From positions 124,001-188,000 of the forward strand of contig NZ_JACWUO010000005.1 of assembly GCF_020857975.1 (NCBI RefSeq): a stretch of DNA of 64,000 bases, given 5' to 3'. Under the pieces are notes generated by a model. That model worked only from the letters and a program-made list of their open reading frames with translations, was not told the DNA's origin and searched no databases. Positions 45,932-54,081 of the stretch are shown here, in pieces. The translations under genes and the position numbers were made by a program. The DNA comes from Stenotrophomonas rhizophila. GTDB lineage: Bacteria; Pseudomonadota; Gammaproteobacteria; Xanthomonadales; Xanthomonadaceae. How positions within the stretch are numbered: the first letter of the stretch is position 1; each line of letters starts with the position of its first letter.

Positions 45932-46698
45932 AACTCACTGGATTCGACGGCACCATCGCCCTGGTCACCGGCGCGGGCGGCGGCATTGGTGCGGCGCTGG
46001 TCGAGCAGCTGCACGAAAGCGGCTGTATCGTGATCGCGACCGACGTGGTCGCGCCCGATACCGCGGCCGGGGCAGGGCAGTCGACCGTCCACGCCAGAGC
46101 CCTGGACGTGACCGACCCGGCCGCGGTGGATGCACTGGTGGCTGAGGTGGAAACCCAGATCGGCCCGATCGGGTTTGCCATCAACGTCGCCGGCGTGCTG
46201 CAGACCGGCACCGTTGCCGACACCGACGACGCGCAATGGCGCCGGGTATTCGCGGTCAACGCCGATGGCGTTTTCCATGTGTCCCGTGCGCTGGCGCGGG
46301 TGATGTCGCCGCGGCGCAGGGGCGCGATCGTCACGGTCAGCTCCAATGCGGCGGGCGTCCCGCGCCACGGCATGGCCGCCTACGCCGCCTCCAAGGCCGC
46401 CGCCACCATGTTCACCCGCTGCCTGGGCCTGGAGCTGGCGCCGCTGGGCATTCGCTGCAACATCGTCGCGCCGGGCTCCACGCTCACCTCCATGCAGACC
46501 GGCATGTGGGCGGACGGGCAGGGCGTCCAGCGCGTGATCCAGGGAAATCCTGAAACATACAAGACCGGCATACCGCTGCAGAAACTGGCCAGCCCGGCGG
46601 ACATCGCCAATGCCGTGATGTTCCTGCTGTCCGACCAGGCCGGGCATATCGCCATGAGTGATCTGTATGTGGATGGTGGGGCGACGTTGCGGGGGTAG
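45928..46698 (+). CDS. entA: 2,3-dihydro-2,3-dihydroxybenzoate dehydrogenase
   Basis: NAD-dependent SDR of 256 residues that oxidises dihydro-dihydroxybenzoate to 2,3-dihydroxybenzoate. The cofactor motif is TGAGGGIG, NVAG follows, and the catalytic Ser-Tyr-Lys are in VSSNAAGVPRHGMAAYAASKAA. The start overlaps entF (ATGA), making it the last gene of the operon. The TAG stop is embedded in a GTAG-headed REP element. Confidence 0.94.
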   Translation: MKLTGFDGTIALVTGAGGGIGAALVEQLHESGCIVIATDVVAPDTAAGAGQSTVHARALDVTDPAAVDALVAEVETQIGPIGFAINVAGVLQTGTVADTDDAQWRRVFAVNADGVFHVSRALARVMSPRRRGAIVTVSSNAAGVPRHGMAAYAASKAAATMFTRCLGLELAPLGIRCNIVAPGSTLTSMQTGMWADGQGVQRVIQGNPETYKTGIPLQKLASPADIANAVMFLLSDQAGHIAMSDLYVDGGATLRG

Positions 46699-46763
46699 GT
46701 CCGAACCATGTTCGGATAGCGCGGCGCCGGGTCGGAGAGCATCCGACGATGCGTCGGATCTAC
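46695..46763. repeat. Inverted REP/SMAG pair at entA/RAYT 3' ends
   Basis: GTAGGTCCGAACCATGTTCGG begins at 46695 and holds the entA stop. The facing copy (46741-46763) reads GTAGATCCGACGCATCGTCG on the minus strand and holds the stop of the RAYT relic. Each has a 7-8 bp stem with a 3-base loop. Confidence 0.88.
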
Positions 46764-47214
46764 CCATCCAATGGCCAGCGGCACCAGGCGTAGGGATATT
46801 CCCCCAGACGGGTGGCCAGGCCGGCACGCACCGGGTTGGCGACGATGTATAGCGCCTGCGCATGCAACGATTCGTCGCTGCGTACCGCATGATCGTAGAA
46901 GCCCCGCTGCCAGATGGGACCGCTACGGCTAAGGGCCCGGTTCAGAAGACGTGCGCTACGTGACTTGAACAGCTGCATGCAGGCGGGCAGCGTCCGTTGC
47001 CGCAACTGCATCAACCAATGCAAGTGATCGGGCATGACCACCCAGGCCAGCGACCAGGTGATGCGCTCGGCTTCGATGAAGCGCAAGGTACCTATGATCT
47101 GCTCGACATTGTCCGGGGGGTGAACAGGGGTTGGCGTCGATACGCCACTGTGGTCAGGGCATAGACCTGGCCGACCTGTGAGTGACGACCTTGACGCAGA
47201 CGTGGATTGGTCAT
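46760..47214 (-). pseudogene. REP-associated tyrosine transposase (RAYT), frameshifted
   Basis: Y1/HUH-type transposase of the RAYT family that acts on REP elements. The main reading frame, ending at 46760, holds the HxH motif in VVMPDHLHWLMQL and the catalytic Tyr in ALYIVANPVRAGL. The expected N-terminus (MTNPRLRQGRHSQVGQVYAL, then TTVAYRRQPLFTP) begins at 47214 in a different frame. The two frames meet at a run of six G on the plus strand (47115-47120, CCCCCC in the gene); one extra C would restore TPPDNVEQ and a continuous protein of about 150 residues. It is flanked on both sides by inverted REP pairs. It is either a pseudogene, a phase-variable tract or a sequencing error. Confidence 0.85.
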
Positions 47215-47295
47215 GCCCACATGATTTGCGTATCAGGTCATGCCCCACATCGGGCATTGCCATGAATCCATATCAGGCAGACGACAGCACAGGGG

Positions 47296-47364
47296 GTAGG
47301 CCCGAACCATGTTCGGACACCGCGGTCCCGGAACGAACAGCATCCGACGATGCGTCGGATCTAC
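47296..47364. repeat. Inverted REP/SMAG pair upstream of RAYT
   Basis: GTAGGCCCGAACCATGTTCGG from 47296 faces a minus-strand GTAGATCCGACGCATCGTCG copy ending at 47364. Same design as the pair on the other side of the transposase. Confidence 0.88.
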
Positions 47365-47387
47365 CAACGGAGGTGCCCCGCGTAGGG

Positions 47388-47455
47388 GTAGATCCGACGC
47401 ATCGTCGTACGGCGTGGTGCAGGAACGGAGAGCATCGACACTGCGCCGGACCTAC
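47388..47455. repeat. Third REP/SMAG pair
   Basis: GTAGATCCGACGCATCGTCG (47388-47407) faces a degenerate copy on the minus strand, GTAGGTCCGGCGCAGTGTCG, ending at 47455. The latter supplies the TAG stop of the response regulator gene. Confidence 0.82.
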
Positions 47456-48084
47456 GGCGCCAGCCGGTCGTACATTCGCACCAGGTCGACCAGGCTGCGG
47501 GCCTGCATCTTGCGCATCACCTGGGCGCGGCGCACTTTCACGGTGATTTCGCTGACACCCAGGTCGGCGGCGATCTGCTTGTTGAGGCGGCCACGCACCA
47601 CGCCGTCGACCACCTCGCGCTCGCCAGCGTTCAACAGCGCCCAGCGTTGCCGCAGTTCTTCCAGCGCATCGCCGTCGCGGCGGCGCTGGCGGTCGCGCTC
47701 GATGCCCAGGTGGATGGCGTCGAGCAGTTCCTGGTCGCGGAACGGCTTGGTCAGGAATTCGATCGCCCCGTCCTTCATCGCGCTCACCCCCATGGCGATG
47801 TCGCCATGGCCGGTGATGAACACCACCGGCAGGTGCAGGCCGTGGCCGGCCATCTGGCGGTGGAACTCCAGCCCGCTCTGCCCAGGCATGCGCACATCCA
47901 GCACCAGGCAGGCCGGCGCGTCATCGCGCGGGTGCTGCAGGAACGCGGCGGTGGAGGCGAACGCGCGCACCTGCAGGCCCATCGACGCCAGCAGGTCTTC
48001 CAGCGCGGCGCGCACCGAATGGTCGTCGTCGACCACATACACCATCGGCGCCGGCTCGGCGGCGGGCGGGGCCGGCCTACGCAT
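47452..48084 (-). CDS. FixJ-family response regulator
   Basis: Response regulator of 210 residues. The receiver has D19-D21, phospho-acceptor D63 (CLVLDVRMPG), the T of FITGHGD and K of FLTKPF. The LuxR-type helix-turn-helix near the C-terminus is LNKQIAADLGVSEITVKVRRA. It overlaps the upstream kinase gene by 8 bases. Signal and target are unknown; FixLJ-type pairs often respond to oxygen or redox. Its stop codon belongs to a REP element. Confidence 0.92.
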   Translation of the reverse strand: MRRPAPPAAEPAPMVYVVDDDHSVRAALEDLLASMGLQVRAFASTAAFLQHPRDDAPACLVLDVRMPGQSGLEFHRQMAGHGLHLPVVFITGHGDIAMGVSAMKDGAIEFLTKPFRDQELLDAIHLGIERDRQRRRDGDALEELRQRWALLNAGEREVVDGVVRGRLNKQIAADLGVSEITVKVRRAQVMRKMQARSLVDLVRMYDRLAP

Positions 48085-49135
48085 GGGCGCCGCCTGTGGC
48101 CACCGGTAGGGTGAACACGAAACAGGCGCCGCCACCGGCCGGGCGCTCGGCGCGGATCTGGCCGTTGTTGGCGTCGATGATGCTGCGGCTCAGGCTGAGC
48201 CCCAGGCCCAGGCCGAGCGCCTTGGTGGTCCAGAACGCGTCGAACACCCGCTCCGGCGCTTCCAGCGGCAGGCCCACGCCGCGGTCTCGCACCCGCAACG
48301 ATACCTGGTCGCGGCCTTCGCCGGCGGTGACCAGCGACAGCCGGCGCTGTGCAGCCGGTACCTCGGCCATCGCATCGACCGCATTGAGGATCAGGTTGCC
48401 GATCACCTGCTGCACCTGCACGCGGTCGGCGAACACCGGCGGCAGGCCGTCAGCCAGCACGGTGGCCACCACCACGCCATGCTGGTCCAGCTCGCTGCGC
48501 GACAGCGCCAGCATTTCTTCCACCGCCAGGTTGAGGTCGAAGCCCTGGCGCTGCGGCGCCGCGCCGCGGGTCAGCCCGCGGATGCGCGCGATCACATCGC
48601 TGGCGCGGTGCGCATCGGCCAGGATCCGTGCCAGGGTCTGCCGCGCCTTGTCCACGTTCGGCGGCTGCTGCGCCAGCCAGCGTTGGCTGGCCTCGGCACT
48701 GCTGGCGATTGCCGCCAGCGGTTGGTTGACCTCATGGGCGATCGACGTGGTCAGCTCGCCCACCGTGGAGGCGCGTGCCACCCGCAGCAGCCGCGCCTGG
48801 GCTTCGTGCACGGCGGCCTTGGCCGCTTCCATCTTCAGCGTCAGATAGGTGGTGATGCCGATCACCAGCATGCCGATCGCCGAATTGACCAGGCCGATCC
48901 GGTAGGTGCCAAAGCGGGTCAGGAAGAAACTCAGCCCGGTCAGGACGATGCAGACCGCCGCCAGCGCGATCAGGCCGCGCCGCGGCAACAGCCGCGAGGC
49001 GGCCAGGATCACCGCGGCATAGAAGCAGGCCGCAGCCACCGCGTAATCGGTGACGGTGTCGGCGGCGAAGATCGCGGCCATCACCGCGCCCAGGGCGAGC
49101 AGGGCGAGCGGGCGGCGCGAGGGCAGTGCGGGCAT
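48077..49135 (-). CDS. Sensor histidine kinase, FixL/DctB-like with integral membrane sensor
   Basis: Kinase of 352 residues. About five membrane spans fill the first 120 residues and no periplasmic domain is seen, so the sensor lies in the membrane. A short coil leads to the HisKA domain with the phospho-acceptor in SIAHEVNQPLAAI, followed by HATPase boxes N (NLILNAVDAM), G1 (VRDRGVGL) and G2 (GLGLGLSLSRSI). It is translationally coupled to the FixJ-type regulator. The start MPALPSRR at 49135 precedes the first helix directly. Confidence 0.92.
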   Translation of the reverse strand: MPALPSRRPLALLALGAVMAAIFAADTVTDYAVAAACFYAAVILAASRLLPRRGLIALAAVCIVLTGLSFFLTRFGTYRIGLVNSAIGMLVIGITTYLTLKMEAAKAAVHEAQARLLRVARASTVGELTTSIAHEVNQPLAAIASSAEASQRWLAQQPPNVDKARQTLARILADAHRASDVIARIRGLTRGAAPQRQGFDLNLAVEEMLALSRSELDQHGVVVATVLADGLPPVFADRVQVQQVIGNLILNAVDAMAEVPAAQRRLSLVTAGEGRDQVSLRVRDRGVGLPLEAPERVFDAFWTTKALGLGLGLSLSRSIIDANNGQIRAERPAGGGACFVFTLPVATGGAHA

Positions 49136-49204
49136 CGGGACTGTTCTCCCTGTCACGTAACGGGCGCCCGGCAGGCGCGTGCGGGGACGGGCGCGGACGA
49201 GCAT

Positions 49205-49232
49205 AGCACCGCGCCGGTAGTGGCCCGGTGCT
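49205..49232. terminator. Hairpin between kinase operon and mgtA region
   Basis: AGCACCG-C-GCC pairs with GGC-C-CGGTGCT around a short loop, just after the end of the small ORF downstream of mgtA. There is no T tract. Confidence 0.5.
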
Positions 49233-49384
49233 CAGTCTTCCAGGGTGGCATTCCAGAACCCCTGCAGCACGCCGGGCGCGCCCGACAACGTGGCCAGCAC
49301 CGCGTCCAGCTCATCGGCATCCACCGATGTCGCGTACAGCACCGCTTGGTGCGCAGCCCGCGGGCAGATGGGGATTGAGGTCCA
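49232..49384 (-). pseudogene. Small ORF downstream of mgtA, apparently frameshifted
   Basis: An excellent ribosome site (GAGGAG) drives an ATG at 49384, 28 bp after mgtA, but that frame (MDLNPHLPAGCAPSG...) stops after 24 codons. A neighbouring frame continues as protein-like sequence (AAHQAVLYATSVDADELDAV, then LATLSGAPGVLQGFWNATLED) to a stop at 49232. Joining MDLNPHLP to AAHQAVLY would give about 50 residues, so a small indel near 49355 is suspected. Function unknown. Confidence 0.4.
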
Positions 49385-49412
49385 TGCGGACTCCTCGGCA
49401 GGGGGCGGGCGC

Positions 49413-52166
49413 TTACTGCCAGCCGAAACGACGGATATAGAGCTTCTTCAGCAGCGTGGTGAGCACCGCATAGCCGAACAGGATGGCCACCAGGAACGGC
49501 CAGTAGCCGGGCGGCAGTGCCTGCAGCTTGAAATAGCCGGCCAGCGGGCTCATCGGCAGCAGCACGCCGATGGCCATGATCAGCCCGGTCATCAGCAGCA
49601 GCGGCGGTGCGGCCAGGCTCTGCAGGAACGGCACCTTGGGGGTGCGGATCATGTGCACGATCAGGGTCTGGGTGAGCAGCCCCACCACGAACCAGCCCGA
49701 CTGGAACAGGCCCTGGTCGGCCGGGGTGCGTGCGTCGAACACGTACCACATCAGCGCAAAGCAGCTCAGGTCGAAGATCGAACTGATCGGGCCGAAGAAC
49801 AGCATGAACCTGCCGAGGTCGGCCGGGTTCCACTGCAGCGGCTTGCGCACCAGTTCCTCATCGACGTTGTCGAAGGGGATGGCGATCTGCGAGATGTCGT
49901 ACAGCAGGTTCTGCACCAGCAACTGCAGCGGCAGCATCGGCAGGAACGGCAGGAACGCCGAGGCCACCAGCACCGAGAACACGTTGCCGAAGTTGGAACT
50001 GGCGGTCATGCGGATGTACTTGAGCATGTTGCTGAAGGTGCGCCGGCCCTGGAGCACGCCTTCTTCGAGCACCATCAGGTTCTTTTCCAGCAGGATGATG
50101 TCGGCCGCTTCCTTGGCGATGTCCACCGCGCTGTCCACGCTGATGCCGATGTCGGCCGCACGCAGCGCCGGGGCGTCGTTGATGCCGTCGCCGAGGAAGC
50201 CGACCACCTTGCCCTGCGCGCGCAGGGCGCGCACCAGCCGTTCCTTGTGCAGCGGCGTGAGCCGGGTGAACACGCGGTGGCGGGCCAGTGCCTGGGCGAT
50301 GGCGGCATCGTCCATGCGCTCGATCTGCGGCCCGGTCAGGATGGTATCGGCCTGCAGCCCGACCTGGGCGCAGACCCGGGCGGTGACCAGCTCGTTGTCG
50401 CCGGTGAACACCTTCACTTCCACGCCATGGGCGGCCAGTGCCTGCAGTGCCTGCGCGGCCGATTCCTTGGGCGGGTCGAGGAAGGCCACGTAGCCGACCA
50501 GGGTCAGCCCGTGCTCATCGGCCTGCGAATACACCGCCTGGCTGGCCGCGGTTTCCTTCATCGCCACGGCCACCACGCGCAGGCCTTCCTCGTTCAGTTC
50601 TTCGGTGGCCTGCCGTACCCGTGCCAGGCGCTGGGCATCCAGCGGCATGTCGCGGCCGTTCTCGCGCACGGTGCTGCACACCGCCAGCATCTCCTCCACC
50701 GCGCCCTTGCAGATCAGCTCGTGGTGGTCCTCGCATTCGGACACCACCACCGACATGCGCCGGCGCTGGAAATCGAACGGCACCTCGTCGACCTTGCGGT
50801 AATCCTGGGCCAGCCGCAGCTCGCTCTGCAGTTCCACGTGCTCCAGCACCGCGCGGTCGAGCAGGTTGGTCAGCCCGGTCTGGAAATGGCTGTTGAGGTA
50901 GGCGAACTTGAGCACGTCCTGCGAATCGTGGCCGAACACGTCGGTGTGCCGTTCCAGCGCGATCCGGTCCTGGGTCAGGGTGCCGGTCTTGTCGGTGCAC
51001 AGCACATCCATCGCCCCGAAGTTCTGGATCGCATCCAGGCGCTTGACGATCACCTTGCGCCGCGACAGCTGCACCGCGCCCTTGGCCAGGGTGGAGGTGA
51101 CGATCATCGGCAGCATCTCCGGGGTCAGCCCGACCGCCACCGACAACGCGAACAGGAACGCCTCGCTCCAGTTGCCCTTGGTCAGCCCGTTGATCAGCAG
51201 CACGAACGGCACCATCACCAGCGCAAAGCGGATCAGCAGCCAGCTCACGCTGTTGATCCCGGTCTGGAAGGCGGTGGGGGTGGCCTTGGTGGCGCTGCTG
51301 CGCTGGGCGATGGTGCCGAAGTAGGTGCGGTTGCCGGTGGCCAGCACCAGCGCGATGGCGGTGCCGGAGACCACGTTGGTACCCATGAACAGCAGGTTGG
51401 GCTGTTCCAGCAGCGCCGCCTGGGTGGCATCGCCATCGGCGAACTTCTCCACCGGCAGCGATTCGCCGGTCATCGCCGCCTGGGCCACGAACAGGTCCTT
51501 GGCGGTGAGCACGCGGCAGTCGGCCGGAATCATGTCGCCGGCCGACAGCACGATATGGTCGCCGGGCACCAGCTCGCGGATCGACAGCTCCTGCTGCCGT
51601 GCCGGTTGTCGGCTGTGCAGGTGCGCACCGAAGTACTGGTCGGCCAGCTCGGCCGCCTCGGTACCGCTGGCCCGGCGCAGCACCCGCGCGGTGTTGCCGA
51701 CCAGCGCCTTGAGCCGTTCGGCGGCGCGGTTGGAACGGCCTTCCTGGATGAAGCGGATCAGGGTGGACAGCAGCACCATGGTGCCGATCACCACGGTCGC
51801 CTTGGCATCCTCGGTCAGCCAGGACACCACCGCCAGCACGGTCAGCAGCAGGTTGAACGGGTTGCGGTAGCACTGCCACAGGTGGCGCCACCACGGCAGC
51901 GGCTTTTCGTGATCGACCTCGTTGGGACCGAGCCGGGCCAGCCGTTCGGCTGCCTCGGGTTCACCGAGGCCGTCGGCGTGCGAGGCCAATGTGGCCAGTG
52001 CCTGCTCGAGCGGGGCCTGGGCCAGGCCGACCAAGGCAGTGCTGAAGGCCGGGGGTGCGGCGGCCGCGCGGCCGACGCCGGCCTCGGGCATGGCGCGGCG
52101 GCCGAACAGGTTGCCGGCGCGGCGGCTGCGCAGGAAGGTATCGAACCAGGCGTGGAGCAGGTTCAT
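49413..52166 (-). CDS. mgtA: Magnesium-translocating P-type ATPase
   Basis: P3B-type ATPase of 917 residues that imports Mg2+. The phosphorylation site is D392 in CTDKTGTLTQ, the actuator motif is MTGES, the nucleotide domain has CKGAVEE and the hinge motif is GDGINDAPAL. About ten membrane spans are placed as in MgtA/MgtB. GAGGAG precedes the ATG. A 99-residue ORF lies 90 bp upstream on the same strand and probably shares its transcript. PhoPQ-type or leader control is expected but no site was recognised. Confidence 0.94.
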   Translation of the reverse strand: MNLLHAWFDTFLRSRRAGNLFGRRAMPEAGVGRAAAAPPAFSTALVGLAQAPLEQALATLASHADGLGEPEAAERLARLGPNEVDHEKPLPWWRHLWQCYRNPFNLLLTVLAVVSWLTEDAKATVVIGTMVLLSTLIRFIQEGRSNRAAERLKALVGNTARVLRRASGTEAAELADQYFGAHLHSRQPARQQELSIRELVPGDHIVLSAGDMIPADCRVLTAKDLFVAQAAMTGESLPVEKFADGDATQAALLEQPNLLFMGTNVVSGTAIALVLATGNRTYFGTIAQRSSATKATPTAFQTGINSVSWLLIRFALVMVPFVLLINGLTKGNWSEAFLFALSVAVGLTPEMLPMIVTSTLAKGAVQLSRRKVIVKRLDAIQNFGAMDVLCTDKTGTLTQDRIALERHTDVFGHDSQDVLKFAYLNSHFQTGLTNLLDRAVLEHVELQSELRLAQDYRKVDEVPFDFQRRRMSVVVSECEDHHELICKGAVEEMLAVCSTVRENGRDMPLDAQRLARVRQATEELNEEGLRVVAVAMKETAASQAVYSQADEHGLTLVGYVAFLDPPKESAAQALQALAAHGVEVKVFTGDNELVTARVCAQVGLQADTILTGPQIERMDDAAIAQALARHRVFTRLTPLHKERLVRALRAQGKVVGFLGDGINDAPALRAADIGISVDSAVDIAKEAADIILLEKNLMVLEEGVLQGRRTFSNMLKYIRMTASSNFGNVFSVLVASAFLPFLPMLPLQLLVQNLLYDISQIAIPFDNVDEELVRKPLQWNPADLGRFMLFFGPISSIFDLSCFALMWYVFDARTPADQGLFQSGWFVVGLLTQTLIVHMIRTPKVPFLQSLAAPPLLLMTGLIMAIGVLLPMSPLAGYFKLQALPPGYWPFLVAILFGYAVLTTLLKKLYIRRFGWQ

Positions 52167-52256
52167 CGGGAACTCCTCATAGGGCGGACCCGGGCGGCGG
52201 CGGGCCGCCGGATCGGGCAGGGGAAGGCAGGTGCGGTCGCCGCGGCGCGGGCGTGC

Positions 52257-52556
52257 TCAGGCGTGCTGCAGGCGCGGCGGTACATGGGTCCAGGCTTGTG
52301 CATGCAGGCGCTGGCTGCCGCCGATGCACAGCGGGCGCATCGCCGCGCGGGTGGCCGCGGGCAGGTGGCGCAGCACGCTGATGCGCTCGCTGATCGGCAG
52401 CAGCGACAGCGCATCGGCGATGACCCGCGCCGAGCCCAGGGCCAGGGCGCGGGCGAACAGGGGCGCGCCATGCTGCAACAGCAGGCTGCGCAGTGCGCCG
52501 ACGCGGCGTTCGACGATCAGCCGGCGCTGGGTGATGTAAAGGATTTTGTAGTGCAT
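52257..52556 (-). CDS. Hypothetical small protein upstream of mgtA
   Basis: ORF of 99 residues with a good ribosome site (GGAGG, 7-base spacing). It is rich in Leu and Arg and predicted helical, without membrane spans. The stretch ADALSLLPISERISVLRHLP resembles the helical repeats of MgtE N-terminal domains, which could mean a link to magnesium homeostasis; that likeness is faint. It lies 90 bp upstream of mgtA. It is unlike short mgtL-type leader peptides in length. Confidence 0.6.
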   Translation of the reverse strand: MHYKILYITQRRLIVERRVGALRSLLLQHGAPLFARALALGSARVIADALSLLPISERISVLRHLPAATRAAMRPLCIGGSQRLHAQAWTHVPPRLQHA

Positions 52557-52595
52557 CGGGAGGCCTCCGGGCAGACAGCGCCGGCCGGCTTCATT

Positions 52596-52635
52596 CGCTC
52601 AGGCGAGCGCAAGCCCGCTCAGGCGAGCGCAAGCC
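52596..52635. repeat. Two tandem copies of a 20-bp hairpin-forming unit
   Basis: CGCTCAGGCGAGCGCAAGCC is repeated exactly twice. Each unit can fold as CGCT-caggcg-AGCG. It lies 40 bp upstream of the small ORF before mgtA, in the likely leader or promoter region. Confidence 0.7.
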
Positions 52636-52874
52636 GCCGGCCGGACGCCGGGGAGTGATGGCAATGGGGGTGGATCAGGGGCGCGCAGCGCCCGGCAGGA
52701 TCGGGATCCATGGGGGTAGTCCGGTGGAAGGGGGAGGGGGGGCGGTGCGCGTATCTGCGCTTAGCCGATGTGCGTATTGTCCGCATTGGTGTTGCGGAAA
52801 CCTAGGTGCCCTTGGGTTCGTTGGGATATACCTTGGTATAGCGGGCGGCCGGTGCTTCGGCATTCGCTTTATTT

Positions 52875-52898
52875 GTAGTGCCGGCCGCTGGCCGGATG
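52875..52898 (+). repeat. Single REP/SMAG element
   Basis: GTAGTGCCGGCCGCTGGCCGG starts at 52875. It is the same type as the pair at 23646-23709 and stands at the left edge of the long intergenic repeat module. Confidence 0.75.
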
Positions 52899-52919
52899 CT
52901 GTTGCTGTTGCTTTTCCGC

Positions 52920-53255
52920 TTCGCGGTTCTTAACCTCAAAAGCGTTTCGTGCCCCTGCGGGGCGCGAGTCACTTTCTTGCTCGTGCAAGAAAGTAACCAA
53001 AGAACACGCCCCCGTCCGCGATCCGGCAGGCTACGCCTGCCGGTGCCCTGCGCTTCTCGCGTCGGCAAGGGACGGTGCGGAACTCGCTGCGCTCGCGCCC
53101 CTAGACCGGCGAGCGCCCGTTATTCCAACGCGTCGCCACGCGCCCATGTGCTGCCGCACAGCCCTCAGTATGCTTCATGCTTGGCCCGCACCTCTTCGCC
53201 CTTGCCGCCGCTGCGATGCTCGGCTCGCTCCAAGGGGGAGGTACGTCAAGGTCAT
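52920..53255. other. Hairpin-rich extragenic module of the xanthomonad type
   Basis: The 868-bp gap 52557-53424 holds no credible gene. Its centre has several strong stems: GCCCC-TGC-GGGGC near 52951, ACTTTCTTGC-TCGT-GCAAGAAAGT (52971-52994) followed by AACCAAAGAACACGCC, and CCGGCAGGC-TAC-GCCTGCCGG (53023-53043). From memory, the ACTTTCTTGC hairpin with the following AACCAAAGAA is a recurrent extragenic sequence in xanthomonads and relatives. Its function is not established; a structured RNA or mobile extragenic element are possibilities. Confidence 0.55.
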
Positions 53256-53262
53256 AGGCAAA

Positions 53263-53410
<148 letters not shown>

Positions 53411-53424
53411 AGCGGAGTCCGGCT

Positions 53425-54081
53425 TTACGTCTTGCTGGTGCTGGTGCTTGTGCGGGCGCGTTTGGGTTTGTTCTTGCGGGTGCGCGCTGCTTCTTTGCTG
53501 CCTGTCGCCGTGGCCGGCTGCAGCTGTTCCAGCCAGGCCAGGTTGTCCAGGTACATCAGGAAGTGCTGCAGATAGCCGGGGGCCAGTTCGCTCATCAGGG
53601 TCAGCGAGCGGTGCACCAGTACGGCCGAGTTCAGCGGGCCGCCATCGCCCGGGCCCTGCGCCAGCGACAGTCGTTGCTGGCTTTCGTTGCGCACCCGGGT
53701 CCATAGGTCGCGGAATTCGCTGACTGCCGGCAAGGCCGGGAAGGCCGCTGCGTCATCGTGGGCGGTCACGGGCCTAGTTTGAATTGGCGCGGTGCGCTCG
53801 CGTTGCGCCAGGGTGGCCAGCAGGCCGGCCAGCGGCGTGGCGTTGGGTGTGGTTGCCGCGGCGGGCGCGGCTGTTGCTTCGGCCAGGCGCGCGGCATAGG
53901 CCTGGCGCAGGATCGACAGGCGCGCATCGAGAATTTCGCGTACCGCACCGGTGTGCGCTTCGGCCCGGGCCTGCAGGGCCTCCAGCAAGGCAAAGCCGAG
54001 TGGGTCGTGGCGGTCGTGCTGCTGCGCGCGCCACAGGTCCAACTGCGCCTGCAACGGCAGCGTGCGCGATTTACCGTGCAT
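53425..54081 (-). CDS. DUF2894-family protein, last gene of motor-like operon
   Basis: Soluble protein of 218 residues, with a helical N-terminal part, an Ala/Pro-rich linker (residues about 75-115) and a helical core (FRDLWTRVRNESQQRLSLAQ). The C-terminus is strongly basic and low-complexity (RTRKNKPKRARTSTSTSKT). The gene overlaps the MotB/OmpA-like gene by 11 bases. DUF2894 is known as a partner of DUF802 and DUF3348 genes; its role is unknown. The basic tail may bind nucleic acid or membrane. Confidence 0.8.
   Translation of the reverse strand: MHGKSRTLPLQAQLDLWRAQQHDRHDPLGFALLEALQARAEAHTGAVREILDARLSILRQAYAARLAEATAAPAAATTPNATPLAGLLATLAQRERTAPIQTRPVTAHDDAAAFPALPAVSEFRDLWTRVRNESQQRLSLAQGPGDGGPLNSAVLVHRSLTLMSELAPGYLQHFLMYLDNLAWLEQLQPATATGSKEAARTRKNKPKRARTSTSTSKT

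Noticed and set aside
49245..52658. Very long open frame on the plus strand opposite mgtA (over 1,100 codons)
   Set aside because: It is a GC-rich antisense shadow of mgtA: low-complexity Gln/His/Arg composition and no family signature, while mgtA on the other strand is unmistakable.
52655..52933. Possible small gene upstream of the hairpin module
   Set aside because: It has no credible ribosome site or conserved pattern, is Gly-rich, and passes through a REP element.
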